Assembly (NCBI GenBank): GCA_036784855.1
Contig: JAZDSV010000003.1
Coordinates: 199,501-263,500, forward strand
Source: Aphelidium insulamus
Taxonomy: Eukaryota > Aphelidiomycota > Aphelidea > Aphelidiaceae
DNA length: 64,000 nt
Direction: 5' to 3'
How positions within the stretch are numbered: the first letter of the stretch is position 1; each line of letters opens with the position of its first letter. Below, piece by piece: positions 1 to 10,429 of the stretch. Made by a program: the position numbers and the translations under genes. The notes beneath the pieces were generated by a model that had not been told where the DNA came from, did not search any database, and saw only the letters and a program-made list of their open reading frames with translations.

Positions 1-3000
1 TTTCGAGTGAAAGCAAAGTTTGTTGTCAGAGTTGTTTGCAAACATCGCCAATAGCATTTGGATGATTGTCGAAACTAGCGTATGGCAGATTCCTTGTTCA
101 CAGCTGGTAATCATTTGGATCAAACCATTGAAAAATTGTGGCCGTCCCAAGCAAGTCTGAAGTGCACCAATGTCGGTTTGACGCTGCAACAGCGACTTTA
201 ACTCGTTCAACAAAACAATCAAACTATCGACATGACTCGCAGAGTCCACCACGACCTCGAAATGCTTCATACAACGCACCACAATCGACGATGATCCTAA
301 AAGAAAGGTTACAGCTGCGTGGTGCATGACAAATCTCTGAATTACCTGAAATGAAAGCCACACAATTGATCATATTTGCCGCATGCCGCGCAGCCCAGTG
401 TCGATAGATAGCGGTTTTATCTTCAAACAATAGTTCAATAATCAAATCAACGAAAACAGAGCTTTCAGCAAAATCGGCATGAGCAGTTTGCTTCGTCAGA
501 AAAGCTGCATTTGCCAGCTCCATGCATAGCGCCAAGATTTTAGGGCTACTGTCAGGAGTTTTGCGAAACTTTTTGATAAGCACGGACAAGGCTGTGGCGA
601 AATTGTCGTTAGCAACAATTTTCCTGAAAGTTGAGCGTCGTCAAAATAAAATCATGTGCTATACCTCATCAAATCTCCGTTGCACTCTAAAACAACTCGC
701 ATGGCCCGTAGTATATTTGTCAGACTCGGCATAAACAAGTCTCCATCCGTTCGTGCCGAAATGAGAGACAAATATCCGCGGAAAAGTATTTGGTTGGTCT
801 GACTGCAGTGACTAAGCATCATCGTTTTAACTATCAGTGCCCAGACGAGATTAACTATTGTATCGGAAATTGCGGTTAAATACTCTGTCGATACTTTGAT
901 ACTTTTACGGCCAATTGTGTGAAACTCAGAGGCTTGTGTTGCCTCCGATTCCACAAGAATAGACTGAAGACAATTGAAGTGCCCCAAAAATTGATCCGAC
1001 AGCATGATACTCCACATGTTTGATAATTTGGGGAGAATTCTAGATTGAAGATGTGCCATCATCGGCGAATAATTATCGGCGGTGTCGCCAGAGAGGAGGA
1101 AAGACAATGACTCGACGAGATAGAACTGCAGAATCGGCAACGATACGACTGCGGATCTTTCGCTTTCCAGAGAAATGTGTGGGCCAAGGATCTGTTTGTT
1201 TTCGGTGTCGAGACGATGAATGAACTCTAGCACATCAATTATCCATTCCCAAAGTCTAGGATTCTGCCGGACAGTTGGCACAGCATCGTCGCCCCTGCCA
1301 CAAGAACTTAAGTCGCTGACGCAATGCGAGATAAGCATCCGAAACAGCAGGTCCAATTCCTGGCTACAAATCGGGCTCTCTGCGTAGGCGTTGCGCGATG
1401 TAAGTCGATTTTTTGGAGATCGAGAAATGAACGGCAAATACTTTTCGGTGGGTGAAAGCAGAGCAGTGTCCGTGCTGGTGGTTGATACTATCGAAGTCTG
1501 AAATGATGGTATGAGCGGGAATGCGTTCAAGCCAACATAGGACTCTTCATCCGACTCGAAGCACCCGTTGCATATTACCAGCCAGTACGTCAAGCGTTTG
1601 ATGGAAGAAAGTAACGAAGTCGGGGCCGTCGTATACGAAGCATCTTGCGTGGAAATCAGCGGAGTGCTAGTCAAAGTATCCACACAAGAAAAGCGTTGAA
1701 TGGTGAATATCACATGTAACGCCAAAATTTGATGCCGAAATTGAGTACGAAGGTCGGCAGGGGAGCCGTGGATGTCAAGCGATATCGACCGCAGGCACTT
1801 GAGCAACCGGGCAGACGCATCACACCGCGCAAATAGCTCCAGGGCCGCTTCGCGATAGTTAAGCAACACGCTGCCGCACAGATTAAGCGCTTGCATAGTG
1901 AGGGAAAATGATTTGCCGGAGCGCACCATGCCAAAATTGATATCAAGAACGGCAAGGCAAAGAGGCACGACGTCAGACGCGGCCTGGAGTTTGGTTGCAG
2001 CCTGGTGCGGCGGGGCAGAACCTCCAATCAACTGATCACTCCAAGTCAAGAGCCACCCTTTCCACACAAAATCCGGATCAAGCAAGTGCAGTGCTGTCTC
2101 CATGAAGCAAATAAGAATGGATTCCAACATATCACGATATTTCGCTGGCTGTCCAGCTAGATCGCAGTCGTCCGACTCGTGTTCTGTAGAGATCAAGTAC
2201 GACTCCATCACATCGCACAGAATCCAGTTGGCCAGCGTGGAAAACAAGCCATGCTCCCAGAAGATGTGGTGATTTCCCTGAAACCGCGCCAATATCTCAA
2301 AGTGCTGCGCCAGTAGAAACAGTTGTGGAAGCAGTGGGCACTGATGCAATGGCATGCCACACTGCCGACCCTCGTTCACCAGCAGCCGAAAGTGCAAACT
2401 AGTCTGAAGCACGGTGCGCACAGGATGAGCCTCCAATTCGCGCTGCGGCTCGTCCAGCGAATGCACGCTCTGCGACGGGAATAATAAATTGACGTTCTCG
2501 GAGTTGGTAAACAGTTCGCCGAGCCCGCGATGAAGTCCGTTGAAGGTACTTAGGTAGTTTGTTAAATAGAGCAGCGTGCTGTCCTCTCCAGCGACTTCTG
2601 TTCACGGTTATTACTGACGTAAAACTCTCAGAAGTCAGTACCTGTGACAGGAAGTGTGACAGTTGGCTCATCGTCTTCATCAGCTGTCTCGTCGGTGCCG
2701 TGATGCCGACTTCGTTCCCGGCGCTGATATTCCGACTCGTACAGCTGCCACATTTCGCGCAGGCAGCCAGCCACCTGCAAGTCCCGCGCAAATGCCGTGC
2801 GTGAACTTTGCATTGTGGCGGCACACGTCGCACAGGGCGCACGCTCCGACGCAGCAGCAATGTTCAAGCGCAAATCAGTCATGGATGGAGTATCGACAGT
2901 GCCTAGCCCGAGGCGCTGCTGCGGCGCCGGCAGACCATCTTCGTTGCGTGGAGAAGTGGTGGCGGTGGCGACGGTCTGTGGCAGTTCAAACTTGGCGGCG

Positions 3001-3113
3001 GTGGGAGGCGCCGAGAGCGGGGGTGCTGACGGCGGACTGAACGGGGTGGCCAGCCAGCCGAGTGCCGGAGACTCGTTCAGCCGCTTGGACACGCTGCGCC
3101 AAAAGGTCGACAT
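1..3113 (-). CDS. Giant helical-repeat protein, N-terminal part (possibly BEACH/WDFY-type), cut by the left edge
   Basis: Four exons read as one frame on the minus strand: 3113-2642, 2597-665, 623-346 and 296-1. The three introns of 44, 41 and 49 nt have GT-AG ends and correct phases (1, 2, 1), so about 990 residues are visible and the frame runs off the window. The start chosen is the ATG at 3113 (MSTFWRSVSK). The protein is almost entirely alpha-helical, leucine-rich and without catalytic motifs, as in armadillo-type scaffolds. The stretches around LLYLTNYLSTFNGLHRGL and the later GALQTCLGRPQFFNGLIQMI resemble the N-terminal regions of very large BEACH-domain proteins (WDFY/LYST class). The diagnostic BEACH and WD40 domains would lie beyond the window, so the family is a guess while the gene itself is well supported. 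Confidence 0.8.
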
Positions 3114-3260
3114 GGCCCCGCGCGGCAATGCGTTCTATGTATGTTTGTATGTATTTATGTGCAATGCAACAATGCTAGAGCGTCAACAAGCAAGCAAGCA
3201 AATTGTATTATGCCGTTGACTATTTGCTGTGCTGCACATTACATCGCAAGCGGCATGCGT

Positions 3261-4787
3261 TTAGCGGCGGGGAATGCCGCGACCTCGCGCGCCTGCACCG
3301 CGGACCGGAGTGTTGCCCGGCTGCTCGCTCTGCGGGTTCTTTACAGTTTCGTCGATGGACAGAATGAGACAAGCAGCCTCGGTGGCGGCGGACAGCGCGT
3401 TGGTCTTGACAAGCGCCGGCTCCCATACAAACGAGTTGAAGTTGTCGGCAATATCTTCATTGACAACGTCCACTCCGTACCAAGTGCCGCCCTTGACGTG
3501 CTTCTGTCGCAGCTTGTTCAGGATGTCGGTGGCATCAAAGCCGGCATTGTCGCACAGCTGGCGCGGAATAATCTCCAGCGCCTTGGCAAATGCACCGATA
3601 ATCATTTGCTGCTTGCCGTGGATGGTGCGCGAATATTCTCGCAGGTACTTTGATATCTCCATCTGTGCGCAGTATGAGATAAGTTGATATGCAGATATAT
3701 ATAATTACTACATATTACCTCACAGGCACCACCACCGGCCACCACAAGCTGGTTCTTGACAGCGCGGCGAACAATCATGATTGCGTCGTGCAGGGATCGC
3801 TCCACTTCGGCAATGAACTGTTCGGCACCGCCACGCATAATGATCGTGCATGTCTTGGCCTTGGGGCAGCCGCTAAAGATGTTGTACCGCTCACCGCCGA
3901 TTTGACGTTCCTCGAATAGCGCACACTGACCCATGTGCTCCGGCTTGAGGTCATTCACGGACGACTGCACGGAGCCGCCAACAGCCTTGACCACACGTCG
4001 CAGGTCCTCGTCGGGCACACGACCGGCGCAGAAAATGTCACGGTCGGCAAAGAATTGCGTGGCCAAATCACCGATGGGCAGCTTGGAGAGCACAACTTTG
4101 GCACCGGTGGCCGCGATCAGGTCCAGCTTTTCAAAAATAATGGACCACTCGGCGTCCACAATGGACTGGTAGTCTTCCACCTTGCCAATGCGCACCTCGG
4201 CATTGTCCTTTTCCGCCTTGAGCTCCAGTTCGACATTCAGGCACACGATGGACGGGTCCACGAATTTCTTGGGCTGCTGCTCAAATCCCGCGTATGAAAA
4301 GGTCTTTTTGAACGCCACACCCTTGATCAGCAGAGTGTCCTGTGGGGGTGTGAGTACAACAGTAGTGGTGTATCCAAGGGTGTGATTCCATTTACCTGAA
4401 GCGCTCCACCGGGAACAGTCTTCATGCCAATCATCTTCTCATTCAAGTCATCGTCCAGAGACAGCACAGCGTCCACAACCATCTTTTTAAAGAAGCCAGT
4501 GTGTGAGTAGATCAACTTAGAGGACATGGCAGTGGCGGCGCATCGCTCCAGCATGTCACGCCGCTCGTCCAAGTTGTCGCGGTTGATGTTGACGGCAATC
4601 TCCTTGATCTTGTTGACAGCAAGTTCGACCGCCTTTCGGTAGCCCTTGATCACCACCTGCGGCGACACGCCGTCCTCCACAAACGTGCGCACCTCCTTCA
4701 GCAGCTCTCCGGCCAACAGCACCACACTGGTGGTTCCATCGCCGACCTAATTACATTACATATATATACTCACTTATATAATGATAG

Positions 4788-4825
<38 letters not shown>

Positions 4826-5199
4826 CAAGACTAGCATTTAAGCAACCACACAACACACAAACCTCGGCATCCTGGGCACGCGCAATATCCACCAGTGTCC
4901 GAGCGGCCGGGTGCACAATGTCCAGCAGGCGCATGATGGTGGCACCGTCATTGGACACGGTGGCCTGGCCACGCTCATCCACCATCAACTTGTCCATGCC
5001 GCGCGGACCCAGCGTCGACCGCACAATGTCCACCACGGCCACGCAGGCATTCACGTTGGACAGCATTTGGCCGCGACCCTGCGACGTGTCGGTGCCTTCG
5101 CGCAGTAGAATTATTTGCGGCTGCTACACACACGGTCCATGTAAGTATGCACAAAGGGGGAAGACAAGAGTGGCACGCCAGCACCATTTGGAACGCCAT
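3261..5199 (-). CDS. CCT7: T-complex protein 1 subunit eta (CCT7)
   Basis: One of the eight subunits of the cytosolic chaperonin TRiC/CCT, which folds actin, tubulin and other proteins using ATP. Exons 5123-4863, 4746-4396, 4339-3719 and 3662-3261 are clear. A short first exon at 5199-5185 (MAFQM) is inferred and its donor is weak. The protein starts its conserved part with [12 protein letters not shown], which separates eta from the other subunits. It continues with [23 protein letters not shown] split by an intron, [22 protein letters not shown] and the C-terminal [17 protein letters not shown]. The ATP-site GDGTT motif is intact, and the length of about 540 residues is normal. The tail RGAGARGRG is Gly/Arg-rich. 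Intron 2 (4747-4862) holds a TA microsatellite and the first intron is about 60 nt. Confidence 0.95.
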
Positions 5200-5205
5200 G
5201 TTGAC

Positions 5206-5206
<1 letters not shown>

Positions 5207-5244
<38 letters not shown>
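5207..5244. repeat. (GT)n microsatellite
   Basis: About 19 GT units immediately upstream of the inferred CCT7 start, reading CA on the coding strand of CCT7. It marks the 5' flank rather than coding sequence. Confidence 0.9.
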
Positions 5245-5249
<5 letters not shown>

Positions 5250-5575
5250 GAAAGGAAGACAAGTGGCTCAAAGAAACACGGCTCGAGATGAGGCGTAACC
5301 TTTTCGGTTGATAATTTTTTTGGGTTGATTAACACACAGTGTTTTATTGCCTTTCTATGTCCACCGTGTTTTATTGCCTGATATGTACATAAATGTACCT
5401 AGAATGTTCCCAGAAACCGAATTGCAGCCGTGCAAATGTTGGCGATCAGTTACATGGGGGCTTTCCAGGCATTTCCTTCATTTCGACGAGTAATGGCTGT
5501 ATATGAGGTCCAGTGTACAAATGCCGGAAGATAAACACAGTATGTAATTAATTGCATATGTCTACTGCGCTTATC
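5245..5575. other. Intergenic gap between CCT7 and the BSD gene
   Basis: About 330 bp between the CCT7 promoter side and the 3' end of the BSD-domain gene. I see no ORF with family features and no RNA gene. It presumably contains the CCT7 promoter. A short phrase, gtgttttattgcc, occurs twice (near 5339 and 5367). Confidence 0.6.
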
Positions 5576-6992
5576 TCATTCCCACTCGACCCATTCACCA
5601 CTGTCGGAGCCGGCGGCAACCGCTTCCGAGACAACAGACGCCACTTCTGGGGGAACAGAGGCAACTCTGTTCAGATCGCTCGGCTCTTCTAGATTGTTGT
5701 CATTCTGTTCACTAACAATGTCAAAGCTCCCGCAGTCAGGCCCACTCTCATCCGCCAACACCGCGCAAGATACTAACTGATCTTCCTCTTTAGTGGGCGG
5801 TTGTTGTGCGTCCGTTGCCCGCGGTTCTGCATCGACTGTTGTCTGGTTCACCTCTACAGCGTCCTGGTCCCACGCTACAAACGCTTCCGCATCTCCATCG
5901 ACTGCATGACCTAATTATATTGTCAACTCTATGTACGTTGACAAAGGCACATGTAAGTACTTTGAATGAGAGCCTTTCGCTGTTGTTCTTGAACGGTGAG
6001 TTGTTCCACGCGGTAAAAGTACCGCTGCCACCACACTTCATTGGACACTTTAGTCGGCACTGCGGCACGTAATGATTAGTACTAAGAAGACAATCTGAAC
6101 GATTCCCACCAAAGCGGGTGTGCAGTGAGCGCACCACGTCGTCTCCGGAAAACAAGTTGGATATTTCGCGTGCGTGGTCAACGAGTCGAAACCGGCTGAG
6201 AAATAACTGATAGTTTGCGGCGTCCTCAACACTCTGTGCCGGGTCGGTAACGTAAGTCGCCGGCTGATGCCGAATATCAAGAATGAGCGCTTCCAGCCGT
6301 GTCAACCTGCATGGGATATTCATACATTCGTCAAGATTAACTGTTGTATATGCAATACGACGTACGCAATGTTGCCACCGGTCCGCGCGGAATTAGCCGC
6401 GGGACTGGCATCTGATATGGATATGACATTGGAGAGTGCCGTGCCGATATTCGCGCCCCATTGACTGAGCAGGGTGTCCGCGGTGGATGATATTTCTCGC
6501 AGCAACTTCATTGGATCGTCGGAACTCGCTGCAGCTTCGGTATCTGCTGCACGCACTGGATCCAGTGACTCTGCCGTTGATGGCGCGACGGCTGGCGGTG
6601 CATTGGCCGCCAGTGTATCACTGCTGGCACCCAGTGTAGCAGTGAGGCGGGACATGTTGCGCTGCACCGCGTCCAGTGTGGACGTAGTGTCTTCGCTTAC
6701 CACCGCCACAAACTCATTCAGATCCCGCACACATGCATCTCTGATAGTGGCAGACTGTGTGCGCGTGTGTGTGAGATGCCATGGTAGTACATCCAGGTGG
6801 CTCACACCGTGCCTGTTGCTTCAGACCGCTCACGAACCCGCCCCACGCACCCGGCAACCACGAGGACATGCCGGCTGGAGTGGCGGCAGGAGTATCAGCG
6901 GCAGAGGCGACCGTCTCTGTGGTTGCGGTAGTCTCCGCCGCTGCCGCCGCCGATCCATCTGTTGGCGGCAGTGTGGGCGATTCGGCAGACAT
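5576..6992 (-). CDS. BSDC1: BSD domain-containing protein (BSDC1/DOS2-like)
   Basis: A conserved eukaryotic protein of unclear molecular role, named after the BSD domain (about 60 residues, three helices). The start is the ATG at 6992 (MSAESPTLPP). The N-terminal half has the typical MSSWLPGAWGGFVSGLKQQ segment, then after an intron RDACVRDLNEFVAVV and a Ser/Ala-rich helical part. The BSD domain lies downstream: YQLFLSRFRL, then after an intron VPTKVSNEVWWQRYFYRVEQL, with the signature paired aromatic residues. The C-terminus is acidic and ends SGEWVEWE, as family members do. Four introns are inferred, with acceptors near 6745, 6310, 6045 and 5910; none of the continuous ORFs is by itself the protein. 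The family call is strong and the exact exon ends less so. Confidence 0.8.
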
Positions 6993-7083
6993 GATTCGGG
7001 ACAGCGGCTGGGCAGTATTAATGCCTTGCCTGTCTCCGTTAACAATTATCCGATAATTCAATAGTGCAATGCAATTAATATTA

Positions 7084-7920
7084 TTATATAGTCAGTTGAC
7101 TACATTTATATATATACACATTTATGGAGGTTATATGACAGCCATCACTCATAGATAACCCCATTTTTCCATCATCAATAAACCCGGTGCGACAGTTCAG
7201 ATCAAATACGGCGGCCGCATCCTCATTGACCACGTTGAAGGAGCACGCAGTGCACAGCTGGATCAAAAAAAGTCCTACTTGTTCATTGGTGCCATCCTGC
7301 AACGTGACAAAGGTTGTTTGGGGAACTTCGCCGCACCGAGAGCGGGCAACGTGCTGCACCAATGATTTTCTCTTTCGTTTCGTTCGCGACTTTGTATGGC
7401 TAGCCTGGCGGCGGCCACCAACATAGTCTGCTCTGTGCGTGCACGTTATCCAACGGCAATCTTTTTTTTGTCGGTACTTCTTGAAGGAGTAGGGTCGGAG
7501 TTTGCCGTCGAATTGTACTGTTTTCATCGTGGTTGGCGGTGTGCTTTCATCAATGTGACACATGTAGTTGTTGTCGGGGTCGAATGAGGTTGTGTCCACG
7601 CACATTCCAAAATGGTCCGCGATCTGGTACTTGTAGGACCTGATGATTCTGTCGATTGCCATCATGAACAGCAGACCCAGATTTGGACTTCTAGCATTCC
7701 CAAGTGGAATGAGCTCTCCCAACTTTCGTCGTTTGCAGTCCTTATATACTTTGCAGTAATAGTTGCGCAGGTGATCGTCCAATGCCGACAACTTCATGTC
7801 GGATGCCTCATTGAGGAACTTAGTTGGTTCATGCCACAGCTGAGCCAATATGCCCGGCATTAAAGCCTCGACAATTGGCGCTGCATGTAACCACAGACAG
7901 TTACATGTAATTACTGCCAT
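7084..7920 (-). CDS. Orphan cysteine-containing secreted protein, HFGMC family copy 1
   Basis: Single-exon gene for 278 residues. I recognise no described family. The first 20 residues contain a short hydrophobic stretch compatible with a weak signal peptide. Around residues 95-130 it has RSYKYQIADHFGMC followed by an acidic, Tyr/Asp-rich stretch. The same arrangement (QKYRHSISEHFGMC) occurs in the protein encoded at 48652-49389, 41 kb away, so the two are paralogs. A strongly basic run (KSRTKRKRKS) in the middle could be a nuclear localisation signal. Eight or more cysteines are spread over the C-terminal half. The nearest upstream feature is a CCAATTGG palindrome about 50 bp before the ATG. 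The role is unknown; a secreted effector-like protein is one possibility. Confidence 0.65.
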   Translation of the reverse strand: MAVITCNCLWLHAAPIVEALMPGILAQLWHEPTKFLNEASDMKLSALDDHLRNYYCKVYKDCKRRKLGELIPLGNARSPNLGLLFMMAIDRIIRSYKYQIADHFGMCVDTTSFDPDNNYMCHIDESTPPTTMKTVQFDGKLRPYSFKKYRQKKDCRWITCTHRADYVGGRRQASHTKSRTKRKRKSLVQHVARSRCGEVPQTTFVTLQDGTNEQVGLFLIQLCTACSFNVVNEDAAAVFDLNCRTGFIDDGKMGLSMSDGCHITSINVYIYKCSQLTI

Positions 7921-8405
7921 GTAATGCCATAGTCATGCTACCTGTTTCACGTGACACCGTGCACTGCTGTGCCAATTGGTTGCGTCTGGATGCGTGATCG
8001 GCGAGTACAAAGTATATAACATTGCGCTATTTGATGCTCCAGAGCGAAGAATGAAGCAAACATTTTGTTACTGTTCAGCTCCTATAGTTAAATTATCGCG
8101 AACGTTGTATATGCAGCCGTTGAACATAACTTTGCGCTCTTGGCCTTAATATCCACGATCGATTTTCATTTCACTTTCAATAATGAGGTTGATGAGGTAC
8201 ATTTGCCACATGCAAAACAAATTATTATTACCAAACGTCGTATATACAATATTATTAAAAAATATATACAATATATACAAATATATATAATACAATTTAC
8301 AGATATAATATTGTTTACAAATATTGTCTTGCAGTTCAAGGACAACATTGAGGCCTATAAGCGCCCACCTTGATTGCATAATAAAACAACCGGAAAGAAA
8401 AAAAT
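7921..8405. other. Divergent intergenic region between the orphan gene and ELP3
   Basis: About 485 bp separating two divergently transcribed genes. It contains CCAATTGG at 7972-7979 near the orphan gene and an AT-rich, ATATA-repetitive stretch at about 8240-8310 nearer ELP3. Short ORFs here are low-complexity and look non-coding. It probably holds both promoters. Confidence 0.6.
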
Positions 8406-10342
8406 ATGGTCAACGGTGAGTGCAGCACGCGACTTGCATATGCGCGCCAACTTACACGCTTGCAGCCACCGAGCAGCTGGACAGTGAACCGCGGCGTGAA
8501 CCGTCTCAGACAGAGCTGCTGCTCAAGACATGCGCCGAGATTGTGGGCGAGCTGATCGCCGCACACAATGAGCGCCGCGACGTCAACCTGAACGCCGTCA
8601 AGTCGCGCATATCACGCCGCAACCAGCTCAAATCACAGCCAAAGCTGGTGGATATCATTGCGGCCATCCCGGACGCGTACAAGCAGCAGCTACTGCCACA
8701 GCTACGTGCCAAGCCCGTCCGGACCGCGTCTGGCATCGCCGTGGTGGCCGTCATGTGCAAGCCGCACCGATGCCCGCACATTGCCATGACGGGGAACATT
8801 TGCGTGTACGTACATGTACTTTCTCTATATCGTTACATCTTATTCGCTGTTTATTCCGATATCAATTCGCACTATATTTGTCTTACATCTCTGCAGATAC
8901 TGTCCCGGTGGACCGGATTCCGATTTCGAGTACTCTACACAGTCCTACACGGGATACGAGCCGACTTCAATGCGCGCTATCCGCGCGCGCTACGATCCGT
9001 ATGAACAGTCGCGGGCGCGGTGCGAGCAGCTGCGCTCACTGGGCCACTCAGTGGACAAGGTCGAGTACATTGTGATGGGCGGCACCTTCATGTCGCTGGC
9101 ACAAGAGTATCGCGACTGGTTCATTATGAATCTGCACGACGCGCTGTCCGGACACCGCTCTGCCACCGTGGACGAGGCGGTCATGTGGTCGGAGCGCAGT
9201 CACACAAAGTGCATTGGGATCACCATCGAGACGCGGCCCGACTATTGCCTCAAGCCGCATCTGAGCCAGATGCTGCGCTACGGGTGCACGCGGCTCGAGA
9301 TCGGCGTGCAGAGCGTGTACGAGGACGTGGCACGCGACACCAACCGTGGACACACTGTGCGCGCAGTGTGCGAGTCATTCCAGCTCTCCAAGGACGCCGG
9401 ATACAAGGTCGTGGCGCACATGATGCCCGACCTGCCCAACGTATGTCTTGTACATATCTGTAAATGTGAATGTGTAGGTAAAAATATAATAACATGGCAT
9501 TTAGGTGGGCATGGAGCGCGACATTGAACAGTTCAAAGAGTATTTTGAGAACCCGGCGTTCCGGTCCGACGGTCTAAAGATCTACCCAACGCTCGTCATT
9601 CGCGGCACCGGTCTGTACGAGCTGTGGCGCACGGGCCGCTATCGCAACTACACGCCCAACGATCTGATTGACCTGGTCGCGCGAATCCTGGCCCTAGTCC
9701 CGCCATGGACACGCGTCTACCGCATCCAGCGCGACATTCCCATGCCGCTCGTCTCGTCCGGCGTGGAGAACGGGAACTTGCGCGAGCTGGCTCTGCAGCG
9801 TATGCGCGACTTGGGCACAGAGTGCCGTGATGTGCGCACGCGCGAAGTCGGCATCCAGGACATACACCACAAGATCCGGCCGGACCAGGTGGAGTTGATC
9901 CGGCGTGATTATGTGGCCAACGGCGGGTGGGAGACGTTTCTCTCGTACGAGGACCCGGAGCAGGACATTCTCATTGGCCTGCTGCGATTGCGAAAGTGTT
10001 CCGAGGCCACATTCCGGCCAGAGCTGAAGGCGCATGGTCAGTGTTCAGTGGTGCGCGAGCTCCATGTCTATGGAAGGTTTGTCAGCAATGTACGTATTCC
10101 AATTTAAACTCACGTACAATGCACACAGTGTGGTCCCGATGCACAGCCGCGATCCGACAAAGTTTCAGCATCAGGGCTACGGCACGCTGTTGATGGAGGA
10201 GGCGGAGCGTATCAGCCGCGAGGAGCACGGCTCAGTCAAACTCGCCGTCATCTCCGGTGTCGGCACACGCAACTACTACCGCAAACTGGGCTACGAGCTG
10301 GACGGGCCGTACATGAGCAAGTGGCTCACAGATATCCAGTAA
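8406..10342 (+). CDS. ELP3: Elongator complex protein 3, tRNA uridine-34 modifying radical SAM/acetyltransferase
   Basis: Catalytic subunit of Elongator, which starts the synthesis of carboxymethyl side chains on wobble uridine of tRNA in the cytosol. Five exons (8406-8415, 8466-8805, 8897-9440, 9505-10076, 10129-10342) sum to exactly 560 codons. The radical-SAM part shows the cysteine cluster [17 protein letters not shown], with the last Cys across an intron, and then [23 protein letters not shown] and [12 protein letters not shown]. The C-terminal GNAT acetyltransferase domain begins near [16 protein letters not shown] and has the acetyl-CoA loop [13 protein letters not shown]. The start is a 10-nt first exon (MVNA), supported by the donor GTGAGT and the preserved phase. 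Length and motifs are those of a full active protein. Confidence 0.97.
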
Positions 10343-10429
10343 AGGAAAGAAACATGTAAATGTCCATTGCAATACAGACTGTGAGACAACACACACACAG
10401 AGACAGAGACAGAGACACAGACAGACACA